A DNA stretch of 64,000 nucleotides from Rubrobacter tropicus (GCF_011492945.1 NZ_CP045120.1:1-64000), one strand, 5' to 3'; positions 33,736 to 43,787 are shown, numbered from the stretch's first letter. The notes: generated from the sequence alone by a model not told the origin. A program made the numbers and translations.

Positions 33736-34541
33736 ACGGCCACGACGACATCGCGGCCAGGATCGCCGCTGGGGACCGGCGAGGCGGGCGGGGGACAGGG
33801 ATCAGACGCGCGCTCCTCTGGGTGCTCAGCCCCGTCATGGTGCTCGCCGGGGTGGCGCTCATCGCCTCGTTCTTTCTCGCCGGCCGCCTGGACAGCACGG
33901 CGACCAACTCGGAAGACCCGGGCGGCTTCAACGTGCCCCGCCTGGAGACGACCACCGGGGGTGGCGAGGAGACCAGCCAGGCCGGTCCGCAGGACACGAC
34001 CCTCAAGCTGACGGTGCCCTCCATGAGCCGCATCGAGGACGACGAGATCCCGTCCACCGACGGCGGCGACGAGGCCTCCCTCAAAAAGTACGCCGCCATC
34101 CACCTCGAAGGGACGGGCTTCCCGTGGCAGGAGGAGGCCAACGTCTACATCGCAGGCCACCGCTTGGGCTACCCCAACACCGAGAGCTGGCTCACCTTCT
34201 GGGACATGAACAAGGTCGGCGTCGGAGACGAGATCTTCGTCACCGACTCCGACGGCACCGAATACACCTACAAGGTCTTCAAGGAGCTCACCGTCGGCCC
34301 CTCGGACACCTCCGTCACCAGCACCGAACCGGGCAAAAACATCCTCACCCTCCAGACCTGCACCCTCCCCGATTACTCCAAGCGCCTCATCGTGCAGGCC
34401 GAGCTCGTCCAGACCGTCGACGCGCGAGGCGGGCCATCCGGCCGGGAACGCACGGAGGCCGACCGGGGGAGATCTCCGCAGCGAACACCACGAGCCGAGG
34501 AAGGGAGGGCGGTGGCATGGCAGCTCCCAGAAAGCGCGTAG
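33732..34541 (+). CDS. Sortase 2
   Basis: About 269 residues from a GTG coupled to sortase 1. The anchor helix is at ~28-50. The barrel holds His143 (YIAGHRLGYPNTES), Cys210 (LTLQTCTLPDYSKR) and the Arg that follows. The tail after the catalytic core is ~50 residues longer than in sortase 3 and basic, and it overlaps the next gene; the natural stop may have been lost. Nearly the same protein is encoded at 60998. It may process a different substrate than sortase 1, but no evidence in the sequence settles this. Confidence 0.9.
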   Translation: MNGHDDIAARIAAGDRRGGRGTGIRRALLWVLSPVMVLAGVALIASFFLAGRLDSTATNSEDPGGFNVPRLETTTGGGEETSQAGPQDTTLKLTVPSMSRIEDDEIPSTDGGDEASLKKYAAIHLEGTGFPWQEEANVYIAGHRLGYPNTESWLTFWDMNKVGVGDEIFVTDSDGTEYTYKVFKELTVGPSDTSVTSTEPGKNILTLQTCTLPDYSKRLIVQAELVQTVDARGGPSGRERTEADRGRSPQRTPRAEEGRAVAWQLPESA

Positions 34542-34975
34542 CGCTGAAGCCGCACGCGGGGCGGATAGAGGAGTGGGTAAGGGCGGGCAGGACGGACGAG
34601 TGGATAGCCGACGCGCTCGGGACGAGCCCCTCCTCCGTGCAGTCTTTCCGCTCCCGCAATGGCATCCACCGCACCGGGCCCGTGGAGCCCGCGAGCGTCT
34701 TCTGCGGCGTCCTCGACCACGGCGAGCGCGACGGGTGGGGGCTCTGGCTCGACCCTTCGATCGTCGAGGACCCGATCTGGCGCGAGCACTGGGCGGGGGT
34801 GGAGTCCGTGACCGTGAAGGTCGCGGAAGACTCCGTGGTGCTGGAGGCCGTCGGGGGCGCTTCCAACGTCGCCGCACAACCGCCGCGCGCGACCGCGGAG
34901 AGCCGCGGCGGGGAACCGGTGCGATCGCCCGACCCGGAGTTCATCCGGCGGCCCGGAGGGCGAGGCGGGGAGTGA
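34517..34975 (+). CDS. Helix-turn-helix protein inside the sortase operon
   Basis: A 152-residue protein from an ATG behind AAGGGAGGG. Residues ~12-45 form a homeodomain-like helix-turn-helix (RIEEWVRAGRTDEWIADALG then SPSSVQSFRSRNGI). The middle is a small alpha/beta region and the C-terminus is polar. It overlaps sortase 3 as GTGA. Similar short HTH proteins occur in Rubrobacter-like genomes as hypothetical genes. It may regulate this operon; that is inference. Confidence 0.6.
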   Translation: MAAPRKRVALKPHAGRIEEWVRAGRTDEWIADALGTSPSSVQSFRSRNGIHRTGPVEPASVFCGVLDHGERDGWGLWLDPSIVEDPIWREHWAGVESVTVKVAEDSVVLEAVGGASNVAAQPPRATAESRGGEPVRSPDPEFIRRPGGRGGE

Positions 34976-35658
34976 CGAAGAACGGCGGCGCATCGGAGCG
35001 GGACCGGTGGACCACCGCCACCCGCGCGACGGGAGGGTCTCGGCCGAGACCGCGGCGGAAGCCCGCCCGTCGGAGGTGGCGCCTGGCCCTCCCGCTGTTG
35101 GGGTTCCTGCTGGTGGCCTTCTCGGTGGCCGTAGGGCTCGACCAGTTGCGGGTGCCGGTAGACGGCACCGCCACGGCGGCGGCGGCGCCGGAAGACAGGG
35201 GCCTCAAGCTCACGGTGCCGCGGATGGAGAGGGTGCGGGATCTGCCCGTCTTCGACGCCGCCGCCGCGGACGAGTCCGCGCTGCGGGGCGGCGCGCTCCA
35301 CGTAAAGGACACGGGCTTCCCGTGGCAGGAGGAGGCCAACGTGTACATCGCCGGCCACCGCTTGGGCTACCCGCGCACCAGGAGCTTCCTCGTCTTCTGG
35401 GACCTCAACAAGTTGCGGCGCGGGGACGGGGTGGTGCTCGAGGACTCCGGGGGGACGCGCTACGTCTACAGGGTCTTCGACAGGCTGGTGGTCCCGCCGG
35501 ACCGGGTCTCCGCCACCGAACCCATGGAGGGCAGGAACATAGTGAGCCTGCAGACCTGCACCCTGCCCGACTACCGGGAGCGCCTGATAGTCCGCGCGGA
35601 GTTGGCCCGCACCGTGGAGCCCACGGAGGGACGCGGCCCGCGCGCCGAAAAGAGCTAG
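34972..35658 (+). CDS. Sortase 3
   Basis: A 228-residue sortase from a GTG coupled to the HTH gene. The anchor helix is at ~38-58. Catalytic His129 lies in YIAGHRLGYPRTRS, Cys196 in VSLQTCTLPDYRER with the Arg just after. It is the most compact of the three tandem sortases. The VanW gene begins 24 bases on. Having three sortases with no adjacent classical substrate is unusual; a VanW or membrane sulfatase could be processed, or the substrates may be elsewhere. Confidence 0.9.
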   Translation: MTKNGGASERDRWTTATRATGGSRPRPRRKPARRRWRLALPLLGFLLVAFSVAVGLDQLRVPVDGTATAAAAPEDRGLKLTVPRMERVRDLPVFDAAAADESALRGGALHVKDTGFPWQEEANVYIAGHRLGYPRTRSFLVFWDLNKLRRGDGVVLEDSGGTRYVYRVFDRLVVPPDRVSATEPMEGRNIVSLQTCTLPDYRERLIVRAELARTVEPTEGRGPRAEKS

Positions 35659-35681
35659 GAAAAGACCACGGAGGATGATTC

Positions 35682-37484
35682 TTGGCATCTAGAGACGGCA
35701 AGACGACGGTGAGCAGCGAGACCCGGAGGCGCCGGGCAGCCCCGCGCGGCACGCCCGCCCGAAGGACCAGCGGCGGCAGGCGCGGGAGCTCCGCCGGAGG
35801 CATCGCCGGGGCGCTCGCACCAGCCCTCATAGTCCTGTGCGCCCTCGTGGCCGTGCTGGTGGCCGCCGATCACCTCGCGAACGCCGGCAAGGTCCACCGC
35901 GGGGTATCCGCCGGCAGCTTGTACCTCGGGGGGAAGACCCCCGAAGAGGCGAAGAGCCTCCTCGAGGCGCGGCGACCTGGCGACACACGGGAGGTTCGCC
36001 TCGTCGGCGGGCCGCGCGGCACCACGCTAGACCTCGGGGAGTCGGCCGCGGACCTCGACGCCGCGCGGACGGCGGAGCGCGCCTACGCCGTGGGGCGCAC
36101 GGGCGGGTTCTTCGAGCGCCTGGGCGACCGGGCGGACGCGGCCGTCGGAGCGGCCTCGGTCGAGCCCGCCGTGTCCTACGACCGGGGAGCGGTGCGCGAG
36201 GCGGTCGAGGGGCTGGCCGCCGAGACGGACCGAAAGCCCCATCCGGCCTCCGTCTCCGTCCGCGACGGCGAGGCCGAGGTCGCGCCCTCCCGCGAGGGCT
36301 ACGCGCTCGACGTGCCGGCGACGGCCCGGAACGTGGGGCGCGCCCTAGAAGATCTACGCGGCCAGGCTCCGATGGCCGGCGAGATCCTAGAACCCGAGGT
36401 ATCGACGCCCGAGGCCGAGAAGGCCGCGGCGGAGGCGAGCCGGGCGATGTCCCGGGCCGTCGCGCTGACGCAGGGCGAGCGGCGCTGGGAGCTCTCGCGG
36501 GCCGAGATAGGGCGCACGATGGACTTCGCAACCGAGGGCGGCGCACTACGCGTCTCCCTGGACCGGGAGACGCTCAGGGAGAACCTTGGCGACGTCTACG
36601 CCGCGCTCGAGGAGGAGCCGCGCGAGGCCTCCTACCGGGTCGACGGCGCCGAGGTCTCCGTCGTGCCCGCGAGCGAGGGAAGGCAGATAAACGAGGAGAA
36701 ACTCTTCGGGGCCATCGAGGAGAGGCTCATTGGTGCCGGAAGCCGGAGGGAGTACGAGGTGCCCGTCGGCGTCGCGAGGCCCCAGCTGACCACCGCCGAG
36801 GCCGAAGCGATGAGGCCGACGCAGAAGCTCGGCTCCTACCGCACCAACTACTCCATAGTCCAGGACTCGGGCGCCAGGGTGGAAAACCTGGCGATCTCCT
36901 CGAGCGCCGTGAGCGGCACGCTCCTGGCGCCGGGAGAGACGTTCTCGATGAACGGCACCGTCTCCGGCCTCGACTACAACGCCACCAAGGTGATCGTGGA
37001 CGGCCAGGAGACCCTCGCCGACGGCGGCGGCCTCTGCCAGGTCACCTCGACCCTCTACAACGCCGTCAACGAGGCGGGCCTCGACGTCGTGGAGCGCTCC
37101 CCCCACTACTCGCAGCTCCCGTACATAAGGCCGGGCCTCGACGCGACGGTATGGTTCGGCGACGAGCAGGGAAGAGGCGCCCTCGACATGAAGTTCGAGA
37201 ACACCTCGGACGGTTACGTGCTCCTCAGGGAGTACGTGGCAGACGACGGCTACATCTACGCCGAGGTATGGGGCGTCCCCGACGACGTCACGGTCCAGAC
37301 GTGGTCCGAGCCCGTCTACAGGAACGCCGACTCGGCCGAGTGGGTCACCTACCAGACCTTCAGGGAGGGCGGAAAGATCGTCTACGACGGGGTGCTCCAC
37401 AGGGACACCTACGAGGCGCTCAAAGACAAGAAGGGCAAACCCATCCCGGCCGACACCGTGCCCGTGGCCCCCGTCGACCCATGA
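35682..37484 (+). CDS. VanW family protein with PG-binding repeats (VanW-1)
   Basis: A 600-residue membrane-anchored protein from a TTG behind GGAGGAT. The helix at ~45-67 is followed by two peptidoglycan-binding-4-like repeats (VSAGSLYLGGKTPEEAKSLL and a later copy). The VanW domain is at ~385-510 (KLGSYRTNYS, APGETFSMNGTVSG, DGGGLCQVTSTLYNAV and PHYSQLPYIRPGLDATVWFG). The C-terminal tail ends PIPADTVPVAP. VanW occurs in some vancomycin-resistance loci and in wall-associated proteins, but its activity is unknown. The first half has the YoaR-like architecture. A frameshifted relative lies at 61620. Confidence 0.88.
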   Translation: MASRDGKTTVSSETRRRRAAPRGTPARRTSGGRRGSSAGGIAGALAPALIVLCALVAVLVAADHLANAGKVHRGVSAGSLYLGGKTPEEAKSLLEARRPGDTREVRLVGGPRGTTLDLGESAADLDAARTAERAYAVGRTGGFFERLGDRADAAVGAASVEPAVSYDRGAVREAVEGLAAETDRKPHPASVSVRDGEAEVAPSREGYALDVPATARNVGRALEDLRGQAPMAGEILEPEVSTPEAEKAAAEASRAMSRAVALTQGERRWELSRAEIGRTMDFATEGGALRVSLDRETLRENLGDVYAALEEEPREASYRVDGAEVSVVPASEGRQINEEKLFGAIEERLIGAGSRREYEVPVGVARPQLTTAEAEAMRPTQKLGSYRTNYSIVQDSGARVENLAISSSAVSGTLLAPGETFSMNGTVSGLDYNATKVIVDGQETLADGGGLCQVTSTLYNAVNEAGLDVVERSPHYSQLPYIRPGLDATVWFGDEQGRGALDMKFENTSDGYVLLREYVADDGYIYAEVWGVPDDVTVQTWSEPVYRNADSAEWVTYQTFREGGKIVYDGVLHRDTYEALKDKKGKPIPADTVPVAPVDP

Positions 37485-38614
37485 GCGCCGGGAGGGCACG
37501 CAAACGCCCGGCGAGGGGCGCGGTGGGGGAGACGAAGGTCTCCGTGCTCGAGCTCTCGGGGCACCCCGAGCTCCTGGCCGGCGTGAACGAGCTGCGCGCC
37601 CGCGTCTACCCGGACCACCCGGAGGCCCGCGACGCCCGGCGCCACGCGGAGGTCTGGGGCTGGCTCGGCCGCCACCCCCTGGCCCGCGAAATGCGCCGCT
37701 GGGTGCTGGCGACGGGGGAGGGCCAGGTCGTCGGGCACCTGGCCTCGCTGCCGCAGCGCTACCGGATAGCGGGCAAGCGCGTGGTCGCCCACACCACTGC
37801 GGACTACCAGGTGCTCCCCGGCTACGGCTTCCACGCCGTCTCCCTGATGCGCCGCTTCTTCCGGACGGCGGAGAATTGCGTGTCGGCCGACCAGGTGGCC
37901 GGGGCGATGGCCGTTCAAAGGCGATTCGGGGCCGAGGTGGCGGGATCTTTGCGCTACGAGGCCAAGCTGCTCGACCCCTCGCGCATCCCGAGGGTGCCCG
38001 CACCGCTCCGCCCGCTCCTGGCCCCCGCGCGCTGGGGGCTGCGGGCGCTCGATGCGACCCTGCCAAGCGTGTTCGGCAGGGGCCCGAAGGTGGACGTCCT
38101 CGACGGGTTCGACGCCTCTTTCGACGACCTCTTCGAGCGCGTGGCGGCCTCCGTGCCCTGCGCGCCGGAGAGGGACGCCGCTTTCCTGAGGTGGCGCTAC
38201 GGCACCGGCTCGCCTCCGTACCCCGTCACCGTCCTCGGCGTCAGGGAGGCGGGAAGTGCTTCGGGCACCCTACTCGGCTACGCCGTGTTGCGGGTGGGGG
38301 ACGACGGCCAGAACGGCTACGTGCTCGACCTGACGGCGAGCCCGGGGCGCGACGACGTGGCGTGGTCGCTCTTGCGGGAAGCGGTCCGGTTCTTCGGGCG
38401 GGCGGGCGTCTACGTGGTCCGCTACCGCTTCGCGACGTCGCCCACCTCGCCCCAACCTCGCGACCTCAGGGGCTTGGGCTTCTTCTCCCGGCCCCGTCGC
38501 GCCCACACGCTGATGGTCAGGTTCGCCGACCGCGGCCTGCACGAGACGGCCCTCGACGCGGCCAACTGGTCCTACACCACGGGCGACGGGGAGGCCGGCT
38601 TTTGGGTCAGTTGA
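37481..38614 (+). CDS. GNAT-like acyltransferase
   Basis: A 377-residue cytosolic protein whose start overlaps the VanW-1 stop (ATGA). It looks like a two-lobed GNAT protein: lobe one has ELRARVYPDHPEA, QVVGHLASLPQRY and DYQVLPGYGFHAVSLMRRFF; lobe two has FLRWRYGTG, GYAVLRVGDDGQNGYVLDL and a long C-terminal lobe. Similar proteins modify small molecules or cell-surface sugars and can act like FemAB transferases. Its place between two VanW genes suggests modification of a wall component or surface glycan. Substrate is unknown. Confidence 0.7.
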   Translation: MSAGRARKRPARGAVGETKVSVLELSGHPELLAGVNELRARVYPDHPEARDARRHAEVWGWLGRHPLAREMRRWVLATGEGQVVGHLASLPQRYRIAGKRVVAHTTADYQVLPGYGFHAVSLMRRFFRTAENCVSADQVAGAMAVQRRFGAEVAGSLRYEAKLLDPSRIPRVPAPLRPLLAPARWGLRALDATLPSVFGRGPKVDVLDGFDASFDDLFERVAASVPCAPERDAAFLRWRYGTGSPPYPVTVLGVREAGSASGTLLGYAVLRVGDDGQNGYVLDLTASPGRDDVAWSLLREAVRFFGRAGVYVVRYRFATSPTSPQPRDLRGLGFFSRPRRAHTLMVRFADRGLHETALDAANWSYTTGDGEAGFWVS

Positions 38615-38779
38615 CGGCTCGTGGAGACTTGCCAAGGGAAGCGGCGTCCGGGGCGCGAAAACGGGCGGTCAGACCCTCGCGCCCGCGTGTGCCTCGCAGA
38701 AGAAACGACGGGTCGCGAGCCATGGACCTCGCCGCGACGGCAGCAACAAAGACACAGACCACCAGAGGGGAGAGCGCGC

Positions 38780-40225
38780 ATGCTCGAATACGATAGGCGA
38801 GGCGGGGGACACTCGACCGCACGGGGAGGGCCGCCCCGCGGTCGCAGCACCCGCTACGCCCGCAGCCGCCGCTCGCGCTACGCCAGGCGGCGGGGTGTCG
38901 CCCTGGTGGTCGGCATCGCCTGCCTGCTCTTCGCCGGCTTCGCGCTCGCGGACCTCCTGGCCGGAGACGGCGGCATCCAGCGCGGCGTCCGCATAGGCGA
39001 CGTCAGCGTCGGCGGGATGTCGCAGAACGAGGCCCTGGCCGCCGTGCAAAAGAATGCCGCAGACACGTTCCAGGAGATCTCCTTCGGAGAGGGACCCGAG
39101 GCCGTCTCCGTGCCCGCGGACGAGCTCGGCGTGAGGGTCAACGCCGAGGCCGCCGTGGACGAGGCATACGCCCTCGGCCGGACTGGCGGCCCCTTCGCCC
39201 GCGTCTCGGACACCATAGGCTCCTACTTCGGCGTCACGCAGGTCGAGCTTAGAGCTGGCTACGACAGGGAAGCCGCCAGGGCCACCGTCGACGGGATCGC
39301 CGCGGACTTCAACCGCGAGCCCAAGGACGCGACCTTCAGCGTCGCCGACGGCGGCGACGTCGTGGTCGAGGAGGCCGAGAACGGCCGGACGCTCGACGAG
39401 GGGGCCACGCTGAAGAACCTCGAAGGAGCGCTCCAGAACATGAGCGGGCGGGTGCCGCTGGCCGAGGCGCCGGCGCCGGAGCCCGAGGTCACGACCGCCG
39501 AGATCCAGAAGAGCAAGCCCGAACAGGCGATCGGGGAGTACCAGACGGACTTCCTCTGGGACTCGAACCCGAACCGCCAGGAGAACATGAAGCTCGCGGC
39601 GGGCGCGGTGAACAACACGGTGCTCAAACCGGGTGAGACCTTCTCCTTCAACGACCTGACCTCCTCCCTCGATTACAAGGAGGCCAAGACCTTCTCAGAC
39701 GGCGGCGTGGGCGTGGACAACGGGGGCGGGCTCTGCCAGGTCTCATCTACGCTGTACATGGCCGCCCAGTACGCCGGGCTGGAGATCGTGGAGCGGGAAC
39801 CCCACTATGCGGTCCTGCCTTACATCAAGCCGGGCTTCGACGCGACGGTGTGGTTCGGCGACGAGTACGGCAACGGGGCCATCGACATGCGGTTCAAGAA
39901 CAACACCGGGTCCCCGATAATCGTCCGCGAGTGGGTGGACGAGAAGGGCTTTTTGAACGCCCAGATCCTCGGCCAGCCGACCGGCAAGAAGGTCCAGATG
40001 AGGACGGAGAAGATCTTCGAGGACACCGCCCGCGGCATCCGGTGGGACACCTATAAGACCGTCACCGAGAACGGCGAGGTGACGCAGGATGGCCGCATCC
40101 ACACCTACACCTACTCGTACAACCCGCCGGCGCCGGAGGGCGGACCGCACTACGAGACCTCCGCCCCGAGAGTCTCGGGTTGGAACGACCCGGGCAACAC
40201 CACCGGTTGGGCGGACGTGGAGTGA
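38780..40225 (+). CDS. VanW family protein (VanW-2)
   Basis: About 481 residues from an ATG behind AGAGGGGAGAG. Membrane helix at ~40-60, two peptidoglycan-binding-4-like segments (RIGDVSVGGMSQNEALAAVQ and later), then the VanW domain at ~255-385 (IGEYQTDFLWDSNPNRQEN, DGGVGVDNGGGLCQVSSTLY and PGFDATVWFGDE). The end NTTGWADVE is shared with the short VanW gene at 59900. The spacer 38,615-38,779 before it holds no gene. A GTGA overlap couples it to the LtaS-like gene, tying wall-surface proteins to a polymer-modifying enzyme. Confidence 0.88.
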   Translation: MLEYDRRGGGHSTARGGPPRGRSTRYARSRRSRYARRRGVALVVGIACLLFAGFALADLLAGDGGIQRGVRIGDVSVGGMSQNEALAAVQKNAADTFQEISFGEGPEAVSVPADELGVRVNAEAAVDEAYALGRTGGPFARVSDTIGSYFGVTQVELRAGYDREAARATVDGIAADFNREPKDATFSVADGGDVVVEEAENGRTLDEGATLKNLEGALQNMSGRVPLAEAPAPEPEVTTAEIQKSKPEQAIGEYQTDFLWDSNPNRQENMKLAAGAVNNTVLKPGETFSFNDLTSSLDYKEAKTFSDGGVGVDNGGGLCQVSSTLYMAAQYAGLEIVEREPHYAVLPYIKPGFDATVWFGDEYGNGAIDMRFKNNTGSPIIVREWVDEKGFLNAQILGQPTGKKVQMRTEKIFEDTARGIRWDTYKTVTENGEVTQDGRIHTYTYSYNPPAPEGGPHYETSAPRVSGWNDPGNTTGWADVE

Positions 40226-42147
40226 GCGGAAGGGACCAAGGGGGGAGGTCCGGGGGACTCCGGTTACTCTCGCGGCTTTTGAGCCGCCGGGAATGGGCGT
40301 ACGTGCTCGCCCTACTGGTCCCCTTCGTCGGGCTCAACCTGGCCCTGAAGGCCTCCCGCGCCTCCGCGCTCGGGAGCGGGGGAGCCGGGTACACGGGTTT
40401 TTTGGCCCCGGACCTGCTCTTCTGCGCCGGGTACGCGCTGCTCTGGGTGGGGCTGTTTGCCGCCTTCCGGAGCGGGTGGGGACGCTGGTGCGTGGTCGTG
40501 CTTTTCCACGCCTCCGCTGTGGTGGTGGCCTTGCTCACCGTCGCGGCCTACAGGTTCTTCGCGGTTACCGGCTCGAGGCTCGACCTCGACACGGTGCTCT
40601 ACTTCCTCTCCTCCCCGGGCGAGGTGGCGCCCGTGGTCGCCAGCGAGGCCTCGCCCGTGCTCTTCGCCGCGGTCGCGGCGGCCCTCCTCTACGCGCTGCT
40701 CGGGCCCGGCCTGCTGGCTTGGGCCGTCGGCGGGGGCGGGTCTTCGCGCCCGAACCCGCGCCCGACCTGGCGCGCGCCCGCGGTAGCCGGCCTGTGGGCG
40801 CTGGTCTTCGTCTCGCTCTCCGCCCTGGTCGGCGCCGCCCGCGGGCCATCCGACGGGATGCTCTCCGGAAGTCCCCCGGTGGAGCTGGTCGCGGCGGAGG
40901 TCGGGCACCTGGGCGCCGCCCGGACCTACGGGGTCGACGCCGCGCGCGTGCGCGAGAACCTGCCGACGGCCACGAGCCTGAAGCCGACGCCCGGCGCCGA
41001 GAAGCGCAACGTCGTGCTGATCTCGCTCGAGTCCACCCGCGCCCGCTCCGTCACCCCCTACAACCGGAACCTAAAGACCACGCCGTTCCTGGACGGGCTC
41101 TCCGGAGAGAGCATCCTCGCCGAGCGGGCCTACGCGGTCACGCCGCACACCACGAACGCCCTCACGGCGACCGTCTGCGGCATAGATCCCCCCGACCGGG
41201 AGGAGACCGAGTCTTTGGGCGATCGTATCCCCTCCCGCTGCCTCCCGGAGCTGCTCGACGACCAGGGCTACAAGTCAGCCTTCTTCCAGTCGGTCAAGGA
41301 GGATTTCGAGCGCCGTCCGCAGGTGGCGAAGAACATGGGCTACGAGGACTTCTACTCCCTGGAGGACATGAACACCACGGGCTTCGAGCGGGCCAACTAC
41401 TTCGGCTACGAGGACGATGCCATGCTGGGGCCGAGTCGGGAGTGGCTGGAGCAGAACGGCGAGAAGCCGTTCTTCGCCACCTACAACACGATCACGCCGC
41501 ACCACCAGTACCTCGCCCCGGAAGGGCGCCACGGGCGGAAAGACTTCGCCGAGGACGACCAGCTGAACCGCTACCAGAACTCCGTGCGCTACCTGGACTT
41601 CTTCGTAGAGAACCTGATCCGGCAGTACAAGGAGATGGGGCTCTACGAGGACACCGTCTTCGTCATCCAGGGAGACCACGGCGAGGCCTTCGGCGAGCAC
41701 GGCCGCTACCAGCACGACAACGTGATCTGGGAGGAGGGTATAAGGATCCCGCTGATGGTCCTCGACCCCTCGCGCCCCGCGTCGCGGGTCAAGGCGCCGG
41801 TCAACCAGCTCGACGTCCTGCCCACGGTGGCGGACCTGCTCGGCTACAGAATCGAGGGCGGCGAGTACCCCGGGCGCTCGATTGTCGACCCGTTGCCGGA
41901 GGATCGCGCCATCAAGGCGAGCTGCTGGTACGAGAACGAATGCGTCGCGAGCGTGAAAGGTGACGAGAAGTACGTCTACCACTACGGCGCGAGGCCGGAG
42001 GAGCTCTATGACCTCTCCGAAGATCCCTCGGAGAAGAACAACGTAGCCGCAGACGCGCCGCCCGGGTACCTGAAGGCCCGTCGGGAGGAGCTCCTCCGGT
42101 GGCGCGCGGAGGTCGAGGCGGCTTACGGGGAGGGGCCGGGCTCGTGA
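40222..42147 (+). CDS. LtaS-like membrane sulfatase / phosphoglycerol transferase
   Basis: About 641 residues from a GTG coupled to VanW-2. Five membrane helices fill residues ~25-215. The extracellular sulfatase-fold domain starts near 270 (NVVLISLESTRARSVTPYNR) and has AVTPHTTNALTATVCG, whose Thr lies where LtaS-type enzymes have their nucleophile. Further along are GDHGEAFGEHGRYQHDN and EEGIRIPLMVLD. LtaS-type enzymes move phosphoglycerol onto lipoteichoic acid or similar polymers. Whether this makes a polymer or removes a group is not visible. It precedes a true sulfatase and an arylsulfotransferase. Confidence 0.85.
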   Translation: MSGRDQGGRSGGLRLLSRLLSRREWAYVLALLVPFVGLNLALKASRASALGSGGAGYTGFLAPDLLFCAGYALLWVGLFAAFRSGWGRWCVVVLFHASAVVVALLTVAAYRFFAVTGSRLDLDTVLYFLSSPGEVAPVVASEASPVLFAAVAAALLYALLGPGLLAWAVGGGGSSRPNPRPTWRAPAVAGLWALVFVSLSALVGAARGPSDGMLSGSPPVELVAAEVGHLGAARTYGVDAARVRENLPTATSLKPTPGAEKRNVVLISLESTRARSVTPYNRNLKTTPFLDGLSGESILAERAYAVTPHTTNALTATVCGIDPPDREETESLGDRIPSRCLPELLDDQGYKSAFFQSVKEDFERRPQVAKNMGYEDFYSLEDMNTTGFERANYFGYEDDAMLGPSREWLEQNGEKPFFATYNTITPHHQYLAPEGRHGRKDFAEDDQLNRYQNSVRYLDFFVENLIRQYKEMGLYEDTVFVIQGDHGEAFGEHGRYQHDNVIWEEGIRIPLMVLDPSRPASRVKAPVNQLDVLPTVADLLGYRIEGGEYPGRSIVDPLPEDRAIKASCWYENECVASVKGDEKYVYHYGARPEELYDLSEDPSEKNNVAADAPPGYLKARREELLRWRAEVEAAYGEGPGS

Positions 42148-43787
42148 GGGGTACGGTCCCCCGCGCGGCCGACCCTGTCCGCGCGGCGTACCTGGTACTC
42201 GTCTCCCTGCTGCTGGCCTCGTGCCTCCCGAGCGCCGAGGGGCAGCAGCCCGAGCCCGAGAAGGCGGAGCAGGACCGCCCGAATGTCGTCCTGGTCGTCA
42301 CGGACGACCTCGCCGCGCGCGACCTGAACCCGCAGACCCTAAAGGCCATGCCGAACATCCGGTCCCTCGCGGAGGGGGGCACCACCTTCGAGAACGCGTT
42401 CGTGACGGACTCCCTGTGCTGTCCCTCCCGGACCACGATCCTGCGCGGCCAGTACGCCCACAACCACCAGGTCCTCACCAACGCCCCGCCTCTGGGCGGG
42501 GCCGAGAAGTTCCGCGTCTCCGGCGGCGACGCCTCGACGGTGGCGACCTGGCTGCAGGAGGACGGCTACAGGACCTCGTTCTTCGGCAAGTACCTCAACG
42601 GCTACTTCGGGGACTACGTCCCGCCCGGCTGGGACGAGTGGTACGGCGTCTCCGGCAACTTCCTTAGCAACAGCCTCAACGAGAACGGCGCGATCATCGA
42701 CTACGACCCGGAGAGATACCACCTCGACGACGTGCTCGCCGACAAGGCCTCGGGCTACGTGCGGCGCACGGCCGGGGCCGACCCGCCCTTCTTCACGAGC
42801 GACCGCCCGTTCCTGATGTGGCTCGGCACCAAGGCCCCCCACCAGCCGGCCACCCCCGCCCCCCGCCACGAGGACGCCTTCGGGGACGCCGAGCTCCCGC
42901 GACCGCCCTCCTTCGACGAGGCCGACGTCTCTGACAAGCCGGGGTGGGTGAGGGACAACGTGCCGCTCGGGTCGGACCAGGTGGCCTACATGGAGGAGCT
43001 CAACCGCGACCGCATGCGGTCCATGCTCGCGGTCGACGACATGGTGGGCGACCTCCTCGACGCCCTCAGGGAGAGCAACGAACTCGACAACACCTACGTC
43101 GTCTTCACCTCCGACAACGGCTTCCACATGGGAGAGCACCGCCTGGGCGCCGGCAAGTGGACGGCCTACGAAGAAGACATCAGGGTGCCCCTGATCGTGC
43201 GCGGCCCCGGAGTCCCAGAGGGAAAGACGCTCCCGCACATGGTCCTCAACAACGATATCGCCCCGACCATCGCCGACCTCGCCGAGGTCGATCCCCCGGA
43301 CTTCGTTGATGGCCGCTCCGTGGTCCCCCTGCTCGACGACACCCCGACGCCCGAGAAGGACTGGCGCCAGCGGTTCCTCGTCGAGGCGGTCGCCGAGAGG
43401 GGCGCCGTCCCGAGGCCGCCGTTCGTCGACGAGAGCCGGGTCGTTCCCCTGGTCACCGGCGATCCGTTGCCCAGGGACTGGCGCAAGACCTCCGCCGGCA
43501 GGGCCGAGTCGGGCGAGAACTGGGGCCGCCCCTGGCTAAAGGCCTTAAGAACAAAGGACTACCTCTTCGTCGAGTACAAGACCGGCGAGCACGAGCTGTA
43601 TGACCTGAGAAAGGACCCCTACGAGTTGAACAACATCTACGAGAGCGCCCCACCGGACCTCCTCGAGCGCCTGAACGCCCAGCTCGACTCCCTGCGCCAG
43701 TGCGAGAGGGAAAACTGCAGGACCGCGGAAGACGGCCGGTCCACGAGGCCGGCGGGCGCCGCTTCGAGAGAGCAGGGAACTGGGTGA
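42144..43787 (+). CDS. Formylglycine-dependent sulfatase (lipoprotein)
   Basis: About 547 residues from a GTG coupled to the LtaS-like gene. The N-terminus is a lipoprotein signal (VSLLLASC lipobox). The type I sulfatase signature CCPSRTTIL, with Cys92 to be converted to formylglycine, is intact. VVVTDDLAARDLN supplies metal ligands, and SDNGFHMGEHRLGAGKW matches the second signature. It should hydrolyse sulfate esters at the cell surface. The activating enzyme (FGE) is not in the window. It is coupled to an arylsulfotransferase, which runs the reverse kind of chemistry. Confidence 0.9.
   Translation: MRGTVPRAADPVRAAYLVLVSLLLASCLPSAEGQQPEPEKAEQDRPNVVLVVTDDLAARDLNPQTLKAMPNIRSLAEGGTTFENAFVTDSLCCPSRTTILRGQYAHNHQVLTNAPPLGGAEKFRVSGGDASTVATWLQEDGYRTSFFGKYLNGYFGDYVPPGWDEWYGVSGNFLSNSLNENGAIIDYDPERYHLDDVLADKASGYVRRTAGADPPFFTSDRPFLMWLGTKAPHQPATPAPRHEDAFGDAELPRPPSFDEADVSDKPGWVRDNVPLGSDQVAYMEELNRDRMRSMLAVDDMVGDLLDALRESNELDNTYVVFTSDNGFHMGEHRLGAGKWTAYEEDIRVPLIVRGPGVPEGKTLPHMVLNNDIAPTIADLAEVDPPDFVDGRSVVPLLDDTPTPEKDWRQRFLVEAVAERGAVPRPPFVDESRVVPLVTGDPLPRDWRKTSAGRAESGENWGRPWLKALRTKDYLFVEYKTGEHELYDLRKDPYELNNIYESAPPDLLERLNAQLDSLRQCERENCRTAEDGRSTRPAGAASREQGTG

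Noticed and set aside
37409-38066. Minus-strand frames across the VanW/GNAT junction
   Set aside because: Shadow frames; the plus-strand genes overlap by ATGA and have intact domains.
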